Positions 31,950 to 40,991 of a stretch of 64,000 nt of DNA are shown here, piece after piece. Under the pieces are notes generated by a model. The model made no database searches, was not told the origin of the DNA, and saw nothing but the letters and a program-made list of their open reading frames with translations. The DNA is from AC-32 sp963717725 (GTDB lineage Bacteria > Actinomycetota > Thermoleophilia > Gaiellales > Gaiellaceae), in assembly GCA_963717725.1 (NCBI GenBank), contig CAVQWS010000026.1:124001-188000 (forward strand), read 5' to 3'. Every line of letters begins with the position of its first letter. Position 1 is the first letter of the stretch. The translations under genes were made by a program, and so were the position numbers.

Positions 31950-32825
31950 ATGCTAGATGCTCCGCATGTGGCGGGGGAAGAGACGAGGCGCGCGATCTTC
32001 GCGCAACCCGAATGGCTGCGGGCGATTCCGGCCGACAAGCGGCTGCCCGAGGGACGCGTACTGCACACCGGCTGCGGCACCTCGTTCCACGCGGCGCAGA
32101 CGGGCGGCTGGGCCGAGCAGGCGCTCGAGCTCGTGCTGCGACCGCGCGAGGCGGACGCGCTGGTGGTCGTCAGCCACGAGGGCGACACACAGCTCTCGCT
32201 CGAGGCGGCGCGTGCCTTCGAAGGGCCGGTCTGGCTCGTGACCGGCAAGCCCGACAGCCCGCTCGGAAAGCTCGCGGACGAGGTCGTCGTGGCGACGCCG
32301 GAGGTCGAGAAGAGCTGGTGCCACACGGCGAGCTACACCTGCGCGGTCGCGACGATCGCCGCGCTGCACGGCGAGGAGGTCGCCGGCCTGCCGGGTCTCG
32401 TCGAGCGTGCACTCGAGCACCGCGAGCCGGTCAGCTCGCACGAGCGCTGGCTCGTCGCCGGCGCCGGCCGCGACTGGCCGACCGCGCAGGAGGCGGTGCT
32501 GAAGCTGCGCGAGGGCGCGTACGTGGCGGCCGAGGCGCACGAGACCGAGCAGCTCCTGCACGGCCATCTCGCCGCAATCGACGAGTCGGTTCGCGCATTC
32601 GTGCTCGAAGGCGAGGGCCGGGCCGCGGAGCGCGCGGCCGGCGCAGCCGCGGCCTTGCGTGAGCTCGGCTGCGAGACGACGCTTGTCCCGACCGTGCATC
32701 CGGTGGCCGACATCGTCCGCTTCCAGCTGCTGACGCTCGACCTCGCCGAGGCGCGCGGGGTCGACCCAGACCTGATCCACCGCGACGATCCGCGCTGGGC
32801 GCGGGCGGCGGAAGTGTCGAAGTGA
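31950..32825 (+). CDS. SIS-domain phosphosugar-binding protein (GlmS/AgaS-like isomerase domain)
   Basis: A 291-residue protein made of two SIS domains without a glutaminase domain. LHTGCGTSFHAAQTGG and VVSHEGDTQLS are the sugar-phosphate binding loops; the second half contains a His-rich EAHETEQLLHGHLAAID segment similar to the GlmS isomerase LKHGPLALID motif. Probably an aldose-ketose isomerase or deaminase for amino-sugar phosphates. Its start lies 7 bases from the divergent thioesterase start. Confidence 0.8.
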   Translation: MLDAPHVAGEETRRAIFAQPEWLRAIPADKRLPEGRVLHTGCGTSFHAAQTGGWAEQALELVLRPREADALVVVSHEGDTQLSLEAARAFEGPVWLVTGKPDSPLGKLADEVVVATPEVEKSWCHTASYTCAVATIAALHGEEVAGLPGLVERALEHREPVSSHERWLVAGAGRDWPTAQEAVLKLREGAYVAAEAHETEQLLHGHLAAIDESVRAFVLEGEGRAAERAAGAAAALRELGCETTLVPTVHPVADIVRFQLLTLDLAEARGVDPDLIHRDDPRWARAAEVSK

Positions 32826-32831
32826 GGCAGC

Positions 32832-33804
32832 TCAGGTAACGGCGACGAGCAGCTCGGCCTCGCGCTCGGGCGTCAGCCCGACGCCGTCGACGGTGGCCGC
32901 GCGCTCGAGCGTGTCACGCACCGTCTGCTCGAGCGGCCGAAAGGTGAGGCCGGCCGCGGCCGCGCGGGAGACGTCGACCTCGTGCATCGCGACCGCGTCC
33001 GGGTCGGAGATCCAGAGCGGGAGCTCCATCCACTCGCCGACCTCGTGCTCGTTGAGCACGTCCGCGGGAACCCACTCGAACGTCGCGTCGCTGCCGCTCA
33101 CCTCGCTGCAGGTCTCGAGCACTTCGCGGAAGCTGCGGCCGGGGTGGGTCGCGTTGTAGACGCCGCCCGCCCGGCGCTCGGAGAGGTCGACGAGCCAGGC
33201 GCCGAGGTCCTTCGCGTCGATGAACTGCACCTGTCCTTCCGACGGCGCCGGCGCGAGCACCCGCCCGCCGCGCGCGACCCGGTGCGGCCAGTACGTGAAG
33301 CGCCCGCTCGGATCGTTGGCGCCGACGATCAGGCCCGGCCGAACGCTCGCCTGTCGCTCGCCGAAGACGTCGGCCACGGCCTGCTCGCAGAGCGCCTTCA
33401 GCGGCCCGTAGTTCGAGTAGTCCTCGGTCAGCTTGTCGTCGGGCAAGCTCGCCGAGCTCTGCCACCGGGCTCTCCTCGTCGACCGGCGCGGCCAGGCTCG
33501 CGTAGACGGAGATGCTCGAGACGAACAGGTAGTGCGCAGTCGAGTCGGCCAGCCCCTCCGCCGAGGCGCGCACGACCGACGGGATGTAGCCGGACGGGTC
33601 GAGCACAGCATCCCACTCGCGGCCCTTCAGCAGCCTACGGCTTCCGGGATCCGTCCGGTCGCCCCGCAGCTTCTCGACCTCGGGGAAGAGCTCCGGGTTC
33701 GTCTCGCCGCGGTTGAAGAGCGTCACCTCATGCCCGCGCGCGAGCGCTGCCTCGACCGCCGCACGGCCGAGGAACTTCGTCCCGCCGAGGACGAGCAGCC
33801 TCAC
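32832..33804 (-). pseudogene. NAD-dependent epimerase/dehydratase, one-base frameshift
   Basis: About 323 residues after repair. The N-terminal LLVLGGTKFLGRAAVEAAL has the GxxxxxG Rossmann loop of atypical SDR epimerases; SSISVYASL and EDYSNYGPLK give the Ser and Tyr-x3-Lys of the active site. These two parts lie in different frames because of an extra base (A at 33445/33446 on the + strand); deletion restores ...GELPDDKLTEDYSNYG. GTG 33804 overlaps the stop of the upstream DUF998-like gene (GTGA). Likely a sequencing error. Confidence 0.75.
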
Positions 33805-34445
33805 GCGGTCGCAGGCGTTGCGGAGGAGGTCCGCCTGCCGTTCCTCAGCAGCAGCACGGCGACGTAGGCCATCCAGCCGAAGCCGACGATCGTTCCGGCC
33901 CGCGTCGCGGCCCCATCTCCCCATGCCGAGAAGACCGCGTTGGCGGCGATGACGGCCGGCACGACCGCGAGCGTCGGCAGCCAGGCATCGTGCCAGCCCG
34001 GAATCCGCCGGAAGGCGAAGGCCAGGACCAAGGGTGCGAGCAGAAAGGCCGCAGCAGTGATCCCGGACTCGACCTTGTGCGCGTGGGCGTGCCACGAGAC
34101 GTTTTTGCACGCCGTATCGATGCCGCGGCAATCGAGCCGGAAGATCCCGTCGAGGAAGGCGCCGGCGCCTGTCACGGCCACCGCGAGCGCTCCCAGCCGG
34201 CCGAGCAGGTCGGGGCTCAGCACGCGCCAGAGACCCGCCGCGAAGACGACGATCAGCAAGCCCGTGAGGTTCTCGCCGAGCTGGTTGAACAGCCACGGGC
34301 TCGCGGCGGTCAGCGCGCCGAGATCCGACGTGTCGTCACGCGTGGAGCTGTACGCCGCAGGTTGCGCCAGGCCCCCGAGCGTCCAACCGGCCAGCAGCGT
34401 CACGAATGCGACGAGTGCGCAGATCGCGGCGGCGCGGACGAACAC
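33801..34445 (-). CDS. DUF998-like six-helix membrane protein
   Basis: A 214-residue integral membrane protein with about six helices. The loop between helices with DGIFRLDCRGIDTACKN and SWHAHAHKVESG resembles DUF998, whose members carry conserved Asp, Cys and His in that loop. Leaderless start: GTG 34445 is 7 bases after TAGACT (34453-34458 on the complement). Function unknown. Confidence 0.72.
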   Translation of the reverse strand: MFVRAAAICALVAFVTLLAGWTLGGLAQPAAYSSTRDDTSDLGALTAASPWLFNQLGENLTGLLIVVFAAGLWRVLSPDLLGRLGALAVAVTGAGAFLDGIFRLDCRGIDTACKNVSWHAHAHKVESGITAAAFLLAPLVLAFAFRRIPGWHDAWLPTLAVVPAVIAANAVFSAWGDGAATRAGTIVGFGWMAYVAVLLLRNGRRTSSATPATA

Positions 34446-34476
34446 GTCGCCGAGTCTATTGCCGCGTTTCGCCCGC

Positions 34477-35637
34477 TCAAAATGCCCGCAGCGCTTCGAG
34501 CAGCCGGTCGACTTCTTCCACCGTGTTGTAGTGGAGCATCCCCGCGCGCACGGCGCCCTCGGAGAGGCCGAGCCGCTCCATCACCTCGACCGCGTAGTAG
34601 TTCCCGCGCCAGACCGCGAGGCCGCGCTCGCCGAGCCGGGTCGCGGCCTCCAGCGGCGAGAGGCCCTCGACGTTGAAGCAGAAGGTGGGCACGCGGCCCT
34701 CCATCGTCGGCAGGCCGTAGAGCGTGCAGCTTCCGGGAAGCCCAGCGAGGAAGCGCTCCCCGAGCTCGCGCTCGTGAACGGTGATCGCGTCGAAGCCGAT
34801 CGAATCCAGGTAGCGCACGGCAGCGACGAAGCCGGCCAGCAGCTCGTGCGGCAGCGTGCCCGTCTCGAACTTGTGCCCGAGCGGCGTCTCGGCCGCCGGT
34901 CGCACCTTGTACGGCCGCCAGCGCTCGAGCAGCTCGGCCCGCGCGAACGCGAGCCCGAGGTGCGGGCCGAAGTACTTGTAGGGCGAGCAGATCAGGACGT
35001 CGGCACCAACGGCCCCGACGTCGATCGGCCCGTGAGGCGCGTAGTGCACCGCGTCCACCCAGGCGAGTGCGCCGACCGAATGCGCCAGCTCGGCTACGCG
35101 AGCGACGTCGACCAGGGTGCCGACCGCGTTCGAGGCCCAGGGGAAAGCGACCACGCGCGTCCGGTCGGAGAGCTGCGCCTGTAGGTCGTCGAGGTCGAGG
35201 CTCGTGTCGTCCCGAATCGCGGCGACGCGTACCTTCAGGTCGAGGTCGCGGGCCAGCTCGAGCCACGGCGAGACGTTGCCGTCGTGGTCCAGCTGCGTGA
35301 CGACGATCTCGTCGCCCGCCTCCAGCTCGCGGCCGACGGTGCGGCTGAGCGCGAAGTTGAGCGTGGTCATGTTCGCCCCGAAGACGACCTCCTCCGGCGA
35401 GCAGCCGAGGAACGCGCCGCCGGCCCGGCGCGACTCGTCCACCAACTCTTCGGTCCGGCGGCTGGTCGAGTACGGCCCGCTGACGTTCGCGTTCGAGGTG
35501 CGCAGGTAGTCGGCGATCGCGGCGATCACCTCGTCGGGCACCTGCGACCCGCCGGGCCCGTCGAAGAAGACGAGCTCGTTCTCGAGCGCCGAGAACCGAG
35601 CTCGTACCGCCGCGACGTCGAAAGCCACCGCGCTCAC
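34477..35637 (-). CDS. Cysteine desulfurase-like aminotransferase class V enzyme
   Basis: A 386-residue PLP enzyme. SPYKYFGPHLG places the Schiff-base Lys at 221; Asp195 and His198 (VDAVHYAPHG) are the cofactor-contacting pair, and DHDGN at 118-122 matches the desulfurase-like subfamily. There is no clear catalytic Cys loop of IscS/SufS type, so activity as a desulfurase is not assured; kynureninase-like or other C-S chemistry is possible. GTG 35637 follows TACCGT by 7 bases (leaderless). Confidence 0.82.
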   Translation of the reverse strand: MSAVAFDVAAVRARFSALENELVFFDGPGGSQVPDEVIAAIADYLRTSNANVSGPYSTSRRTEELVDESRRAGGAFLGCSPEEVVFGANMTTLNFALSRTVGRELEAGDEIVVTQLDHDGNVSPWLELARDLDLKVRVAAIRDDTSLDLDDLQAQLSDRTRVVAFPWASNAVGTLVDVARVAELAHSVGALAWVDAVHYAPHGPIDVGAVGADVLICSPYKYFGPHLGLAFARAELLERWRPYKVRPAAETPLGHKFETGTLPHELLAGFVAAVRYLDSIGFDAITVHERELGERFLAGLPGSCTLYGLPTMEGRVPTFCFNVEGLSPLEAATRLGERGLAVWRGNYYAVEVMERLGLSEGAVRAGMLHYNTVEEVDRLLEALRAF

Positions 35638-35730
35638 CGAACGGACGGTATCCGAAGAAACATTGCGACCTGCTACCTTCGGTGAGAGGATTGATCGCGA
35701 GATCAGGGGGGCCGAGCGTTGGGGGAAAGC

Positions 35731-36504
35731 ATGGAAACCGCCGCAGTACCAGCCGTGGACGTGGCCGAACGGGCATCGGGCGCAGTCGTCGCCGCGAAGG
35801 ACCTCGTCCGTCGCTACGGCGAGGGTGACACTGCGGTCGAGGCGCTGGGCGGGGTCTCGCTCGACGTCCAGCAAGGCAAGCTGACGGCCGTAATGGGCCC
35901 ATCGGGGTCCGGCAAGTCGACCTTGATGCACATCCTCGCCGCGCTCGACCGCCCGACGAGCGGCGAGGTCTGGATCGCCGGCACCAAGCTGGGCGAGCTC
36001 AGCGACAACGAGATCACGAAGCTGCGCCGCAAGCACATTGGCTTCGTCTTCCAGTTCTTCAACCTGCTGCCGATGCTGACGGCCGAGGAGAACATCGTCC
36101 TGCCGCTGACGATCGCCGGCGAGAAGCCCGAGAAGGCCTGGCGCGAGGAGCTGCTGAAGACCGTCGGGCTCGCCGACCGCCGAGAGCACCGGCCGGCCGA
36201 GCTCTCCGGGGGCCAGCAGCAGCGCGTCGCCATCGCCCGCGCGCTGATCTCGCGGCCGACGGTGGTCTTCGCGGACGAGCCGACGGGCAACCTCGACTCC
36301 AAGACCGGGGCCGAGATCCTCGAGCTCCTCCGCGGCTCCGTCGAGCGGCTCGGCCAGACGACCGTGATGGTCACGCACGACCCGTACGCGGCCGCGATCG
36401 CCGACCGGATCCTGTTCCTCGCCGACGGCCTGATCGTCCGCGACATGCCGAACGCCGAGGCGAGCGCGGTGATCGCCGCGATGGACGAGCTCACCCAGAG
36501 CTGA
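35731..36504 (+). CDS. ABC transporter ATP-binding protein (MacB/LolD type)
   Basis: A 257-residue ATPase with Walker A GPSGSGKST (56-64), Q-loop FVFQFFNLLP, signature LSGGQQQR, Walker B VVFADEPTGNLDS and H-loop VMVTHDP. The DEPTGNLDS motif and the lack of a long C-terminal domain are typical of MacB/LolD/FtsE exporters. ATG 35731 follows GGGGGA closely; a TTG at 35719 in the same frame, behind AGGGGGG, is an alternative. One-base overlap with the permease gene. Confidence 0.92.
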   Translation: METAAVPAVDVAERASGAVVAAKDLVRRYGEGDTAVEALGGVSLDVQQGKLTAVMGPSGSGKSTLMHILAALDRPTSGEVWIAGTKLGELSDNEITKLRRKHIGFVFQFFNLLPMLTAEENIVLPLTIAGEKPEKAWREELLKTVGLADRREHRPAELSGGQQQRVAIARALISRPTVVFADEPTGNLDSKTGAEILELLRGSVERLGQTTVMVTHDPYAAAIADRILFLADGLIVRDMPNAEASAVIAAMDELTQS

Positions 36505-39068
36505 TGCTGAAGGTCGCGCTGAAGGGACTCGCCGGGCGCCCGGTGCGCGCCCTGCTGACGGCGATCGCGATCATCCTCGGCGTCGCGATGATCAGCGGCA
36601 CCTACATCCTCACGGACACGATCAACAGCGGCTTCGACACGATCTTCTCGCAGTCGTACAAGAACGCCGACATCGTGATCACCGGCAAGGCAGCCTTCGA
36701 CAACGCGAATGGGACGACGGTCGAGGCGCCGCCGATGCCCGAGTCGCTGCTGGCGAAGGTGCAGCAGCTGCCGGATGTCGCGCTCGCCGCCGGCTCGGTG
36801 ACCACTGACTCGCTGAAGCTGATCGGCAAGGACGGCAAGGTGATCTCGAGTGGCGGGGCGCCGACGCTCGGCTTCTCCGTCACGCCGGCCGGGCAGCCGT
36901 TCAACCCGACCAAGCTGACCGAAGGAAGCTGGCCGCGCGGCAACAACCAGATCGTGATCGACAAGGCCACCGCCGCCGCGAACGGTTTCGGCGTCGGCGA
37001 CCGGGTCGGCGTCCAGGCGTTCGGTCCCGCCCGGCAGCTGCTGATCACCGGCATCGCCGAGTTCCCCGACGTGAACGTCGGCGGCGCGACCTTCGCGATC
37101 CTCGACCAGCCCGCCGCCCAGCAGCTCTTCCACAAGGTCGGCCAGCTCGACGCGATCCGGGTCCAGTCCGGTGCGGGCGTCAAGGAATCGGACCTGGTGG
37201 CCCAGATCCAGCCGCTGCTGAGCCCGACCGAGCAGGTCCGCAGCGGCACCGAGCAGGCGAAGAAGGATCAGGAGCAGGCGGGCAGCTTCATCTCCTTCCT
37301 GCGCTACGCGCTGCTCGCCTTTGCGGGCATCTCGCTCTTTGTCGGCGCCTTCGTGATCGCCAACACGCTCTCGATCACGATCGCCCAGCGGATGCGCGAG
37401 TTCGCGACGCTGCGCACGCTCGGCGCGTCCAGGCGCCAGGTGCTGTGGTCGGTCGTGATCGAGGCCTTCGTGATCGGCCTGGTCGGCTCGGTGATCGGGC
37501 TCTTCCTCGGCCTCGGGCTGGCGAAGTTGCTGAACTGGCTGTTCGTCAAGATCGGGATCGACCTGCCGCACGGCTCGACGGTGTTCGCGACCCGCACGGT
37601 GATCGTCTCGCTGCTCGTGGGAACGCTGGTGACGCTGTTCGCCAGCATCCGTCCCGCGCGACGCGCGACGCGCGTGCCGCCGATCGCCGCGGTGCGCGAG
37701 GGCTCCGTGTTGCCGCCGTCGCGCTGGGCCAAGTACGGCACGGTCACCTCGCTGGTCGTGCTCGTGATTGCGATCGTGATGGTCTCGCTCGGCGCGCTCG
37801 GAAGCGGGATCGCGACCGGCCCGCGGCTGCTGATACTCGGGCTCGGCGTGCTGCTGCTCTTCTTCGGCGTTTCAATGAATGCGCCCAAGGTCGTGCGGCC
37901 GCTGGCGGCGGTGCTCGGCGCGCCGGCCCGGTCGATCGGCGGCGCTCCCGGGATCCTCGCGCGCGACAACGCCACCCGGAATCCGGCCCGGACGGCCTCG
38001 ACGGCGTCGGCGCTGATGATCGGTCTCGCGCTGGTCACCTTCGTCGCCATCTTCGGCGCCGGAATTCGCAGCTCGTTCGAGGACGCGGTCAACGAGCTCT
38101 TCATCGGCGACTACGCGCTCACCTCGACCAACACGTTCACCCCGCTCGAGGCCGCGGCCGGCCAGGCTCTCGTCGGCAAGCCGGGCATCCACGATGTCTC
38201 GGCGATCCGCGCCGGCTCCGCGCGCTACCTCGGCAGCAACAACGACCTGACCGCCGTGCAGCCGAACCTGAACAAGACCCTGTTCATGAAGTGGACGCAG
38301 GGCAGCGACGCGGTGCCGGGGGAGCTCGGCAACGACGGCTTCTTTGCGAGCAAGAACTACGTCGAAGACCATCACCTGAGCCTCGGCTCGCCGGTGACAC
38401 TGCAGTTCCCGAGCGGCCAGAAGACGACCGTCAAGCTGAAGGGCGTCTGGGACGAGCCGAAGGGCGGCTCGCCGTTCGGCCACATCACGATCTCCACGAC
38501 CCTGTTCGACAAGTTCACGCCGAGGCCGCGAGACGAGATGGTGCTCGCCAACACACCGGGCGGCGTCAGCGACGCGAACACGGCCCACCTCGAGCACGCG
38601 GTCAAGGGCTTCGCCGACGCCAAGGTGCAGACGCGAGACGAGTTCAAGTCGAACTTCGAGGCCCCGATCAACAAGCTGCTGAACCTGCTCTACGCGCTGC
38701 TCGCGCTGTCGGTGATCGTCAGCCTCGTCGGGATCATCAATACCCTCGTGCTCACCGTCTTCGAGCGGACGCGCGAGATCGGGATGCTGCGCGCGGTCGG
38801 GATGACGCGGCGCCAGGTGCGGATGATGATCCGCTACGAGAGCATCGTCACCGCGCTGATGGGAGCGGTGCTCGGGATGGTCGTCGGGATCTTCCTCGCG
38901 CTGCTCGTGACCCACGCGCTCTCGAGCTCCGGAATCGTCTTCGCAGTGCCCTGGATCCAGATCGTCTACTTCGTGATCGCCGCGATCCTCGTCGGCATCC
39001 TCGCGGCGGTGATCCCGGCCCGGCGGGCGTCTCGGCTGAACGTTCTCCAGGCCCTGCAGTACGAGTAG
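36504..39068 (+). CDS. FtsX/MacB-like ABC transporter permease
   Basis: An 854-residue permease with two FtsX domains. An N-terminal helix (about 15-35), an extracytoplasmic MacB_PCD-like domain (about 40-260), then three helices of the first FtsX domain; two further helices; a second exported domain (about 510-715); and a last set of three helices ending in the conserved PARRASRLNVLQALQYE. Such exporters move peptides, lipoproteins or antibiotics out of the envelope mechanically. No membrane fusion protein is seen. Confidence 0.92.
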   Translation: MLKVALKGLAGRPVRALLTAIAIILGVAMISGTYILTDTINSGFDTIFSQSYKNADIVITGKAAFDNANGTTVEAPPMPESLLAKVQQLPDVALAAGSVTTDSLKLIGKDGKVISSGGAPTLGFSVTPAGQPFNPTKLTEGSWPRGNNQIVIDKATAAANGFGVGDRVGVQAFGPARQLLITGIAEFPDVNVGGATFAILDQPAAQQLFHKVGQLDAIRVQSGAGVKESDLVAQIQPLLSPTEQVRSGTEQAKKDQEQAGSFISFLRYALLAFAGISLFVGAFVIANTLSITIAQRMREFATLRTLGASRRQVLWSVVIEAFVIGLVGSVIGLFLGLGLAKLLNWLFVKIGIDLPHGSTVFATRTVIVSLLVGTLVTLFASIRPARRATRVPPIAAVREGSVLPPSRWAKYGTVTSLVVLVIAIVMVSLGALGSGIATGPRLLILGLGVLLLFFGVSMNAPKVVRPLAAVLGAPARSIGGAPGILARDNATRNPARTASTASALMIGLALVTFVAIFGAGIRSSFEDAVNELFIGDYALTSTNTFTPLEAAAGQALVGKPGIHDVSAIRAGSARYLGSNNDLTAVQPNLNKTLFMKWTQGSDAVPGELGNDGFFASKNYVEDHHLSLGSPVTLQFPSGQKTTVKLKGVWDEPKGGSPFGHITISTTLFDKFTPRPRDEMVLANTPGGVSDANTAHLEHAVKGFADAKVQTRDEFKSNFEAPINKLLNLLYALLALSVIVSLVGIINTLVLTVFERTREIGMLRAVGMTRRQVRMMIRYESIVTALMGAVLGMVVGIFLALLVTHALSSSGIVFAVPWIQIVYFVIAAILVGILAAVIPARRASRLNVLQALQYE

Positions 39069-39104
39069 TCACTTGCCGTCCGGAGCCCTGCATAGGCTCC
39101 GGCC

Positions 39105-39293
39105 GTGCGCCGGCTACGACCGCTCAGCGAGGAGGAGTGCTACCTCCGCTGCTACGGGGTCGACGAGACGACGGTGCGGGTCGTGCGGCTGGAGCCGGAG
39201 CGGCCGGCGCCGCGCTTCCGGGTCACCGGTGAGGAGCTGCGGCGGCTGTTCGAAGTCCGGCTCGACGCCCGCGAGGCGGAGCTGGCGGCGTGA
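39105..39293 (+). CDS. 62-residue cytoplasmic protein, unknown
   Basis: GTG 39105 sits 6 bases after TAGGCT (39093-39098), a leaderless signature seen at many genes here. The protein is highly charged (R and E), with one Cys pair (EEECYLRCYG) and no membrane segment. No family recognised. A small regulator or repair accessory is possible since the Mug-Nudix gene follows 70 bp downstream. Confidence 0.6.
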   Translation: MRRLRPLSEEECYLRCYGVDETTVRVVRLEPERPAPRFRVTGEELRRLFEVRLDAREAELAA

Positions 39294-39362
39294 GGACGTG
39301 CCGGCGCTGGAGCCGCACGCGCCGGGTGATCGGGCTGCGGTTCGTGCCTCGGCCTTCGGCAC

Positions 39363-40367
39363 ATGAGCGGCGCTGCTCCCCGCGGCGACGGTCCGGCGCC
39401 CGCTGCCGCTAGCGCCGTCCCTGACGTCCTCGGGCCGGGACTCGGCGTCGTCTTCTGCGGGATCAATCCGGGCTTCGTCTCGGACGCGGCCAAGGCCCAC
39501 TTCGCCAATCCGCGGAACGATTTCTGGCGGCTGCTGGAAGCGGCCGGCTTAACGTCCCGGCTGTACGAGCCGTCCGAGCAGTTCGAGGTGCTGCGCGAGG
39601 GCATCGGGCTGACGAATGCCGCCCCGCGGACGACGCGCGGCTCCGGGGACCTGCGGCGTGCGGACTTCGCGGGCGCCGCCGAGCGGCTCGAGCGGCTGGC
39701 CCGAGAGCTACGCCCTGGCTGGATCGCCTTCGTCGGCAAGGAGGCCTATCGCGGCACGTTCGACGAGCGCCCCGAGCTCGGCCCGCAGAAGCGGCGCCTC
39801 GGCGAGACGCGGCTCTTCGTCCTGCCGTCGACGTCACCCGCGAACGCGGCCGTGCCGTGGGCCGAGCGGCTGCGCTGGTTCCAGGAGCTGGCGGGCCGGG
39901 CGAGCGGGCGGCCGCTCCGACGTGCAGCGCGCGCGCTCGTGGTCGACACAGCCGGACGGTTGCTGCTGACGCGCTTCGGGTTCCCGGACAAGTCGGTGTG
40001 GGCGCCGCCCGGGGGCGGAGCCGAGGCGGGCGAGAGCGACGAGGCGACGCTGCGGCGTGAGCTGGCGGAGGAGGCGGGTCTCGCGAAGTTCGAGCTCGGA
40101 CCGTGCGTCTGGACTCGTGAGCACTGGTTTGCCGACATGGCCGGATGGGGCGGGCAGGCCGAGCGGATCTACCTCGTCCGCGTCGAGCCGTTCGAGCCCG
40201 CGCCGGAGGTCGACCTCGCGGCCGAGCACATCGAGGAGATCCGCTGGTGGGCGGCGGAGGAGCTGGAGCGGACGGAAGCCGAGTTCGCACCGCGAGCGCT
40301 ACCTGCCCTCGTCGGCGAGTTGCTAGCCGCCGGGCCGCCGCCCGAGCCGATCGACGCGGGAGTGTGA
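39363..40367 (+). CDS. Mug-type G:T/U DNA glycosylase fused to a Nudix hydrolase
   Basis: A 334-residue two-domain protein. Residues about 22-178 are a uracil-DNA glycosylase of the Mug/TDG family: GINPG (33-37), FANPRNDFW and LPSTSPAN (154-161) in the intercalation loop. Residues about 185-320 are a Nudix domain with a complete box at 218-240 (G-x5-E-x7-REL-x-EE-x-GL). One protein would thus combine removal of mismatched bases with hydrolysis of a nucleotide or related pyrophosphate. No frameshift lies between the parts. The start ATG 39363 is inferred. Confidence 0.9.
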   Translation: MSGAAPRGDGPAPAAASAVPDVLGPGLGVVFCGINPGFVSDAAKAHFANPRNDFWRLLEAAGLTSRLYEPSEQFEVLREGIGLTNAAPRTTRGSGDLRRADFAGAAERLERLARELRPGWIAFVGKEAYRGTFDERPELGPQKRRLGETRLFVLPSTSPANAAVPWAERLRWFQELAGRASGRPLRRAARALVVDTAGRLLLTRFGFPDKSVWAPPGGGAEAGESDEATLRRELAEEAGLAKFELGPCVWTREHWFADMAGWGGQAERIYLVRVEPFEPAPEVDLAAEHIEEIRWWAAEELERTEAEFAPRALPALVGELLAAGPPPEPIDAGV

Positions 40368-40487
40368 AAGAAGTGCGCCGAAAGTTGCACGGCGGCCCCG
40401 CCGAGCCCGCTCAGCAGGCACGCTCACCGCGAGGGAGGTGGGAAGCAGCCCCACCCAAATTGAAGGGCGGGGGTTGTGCCCGGCGAG

Positions 40488-40511
40488 GGCCGGTCGCCCA
40501 CGTGACCGGCC
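40488..40511. terminator. GC hairpin in convergent region
   Basis: GGCCGGTC/GACCGGCC with an 8-base loop, between the ends of the Mug-Nudix gene and the convergent membrane-protein gene. No U-tract. The rest of 40368-40525 shows no gene. Confidence 0.4.
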
Positions 40512-40525
40512 ATCTCGGTTTGCGC

Positions 40526-40954
40526 TCAGTCGCCGACGCCGATTGCGGTCAAGAAGACCAGCACGACGGTCGTCACGGCGAGCAACCCATGTAGTGCCAC
40601 GACGGGCACGGGAAAGTTCTGTTCTGCGGGCGTGCCCGGGTCGACGGCTTCACGAACGGCGCCGCGCTGTCGGCGCTGGTACCAAATAGCGAACATCGTG
40701 AAACCGAGCAGCGCGACTACGGCGAGCATCCCGAGCGCGATCCAGGCGAGCGCGTCGCTGTCGGTCGCGATGTAGATGATCCAGATCACGAGCCCGGTCG
40801 CCGCCAGCAGAAAATGGCTAAGGATCAGCGGCGGCCGGATCCGGCTTCCAGGCTCTCGCCCCTTTTGCATCCCACCCCTCGACAGCCAGATCGCAAGGAG
40901 CACGAAACCGCCGCCGGCGGTCACGACCCAGGCGATCAGCGCAGCCCATTCCAT
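40526..40954 (-). CDS. Four-helix membrane protein, unknown
   Basis: A 142-residue integral membrane protein with four hydrophobic helices (about 4-24, 43-63, 69-91, 118-138). The loop after helix three is basic (YQRRQRG). A clean AAGGAGG lies before the start ATG, unlike the many leaderless neighbours. DUF-type; function unknown. Confidence 0.7.
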   Translation of the reverse strand: MEWAALIAWVVTAGGGFVLLAIWLSRGGMQKGREPGSRIRPPLILSHFLLAATGLVIWIIYIATDSDALAWIALGMLAVVALLGFTMFAIWYQRRQRGAVREAVDPGTPAEQNFPVPVVALHGLLAVTTVVLVFLTAIGVGD

Positions 40955-40991
40955 CCCTCGCCTCCTTGTGGATTACGGGGCGGAGTACGAA

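Noticed and set aside
40368..40525. Possible riboswitch or RNA gene in the gap after the Mug-Nudix gene
   Set aside because: Searched by eye for cobalamin, c-di-GMP and RNase P signature words; only a plain GC hairpin was found.
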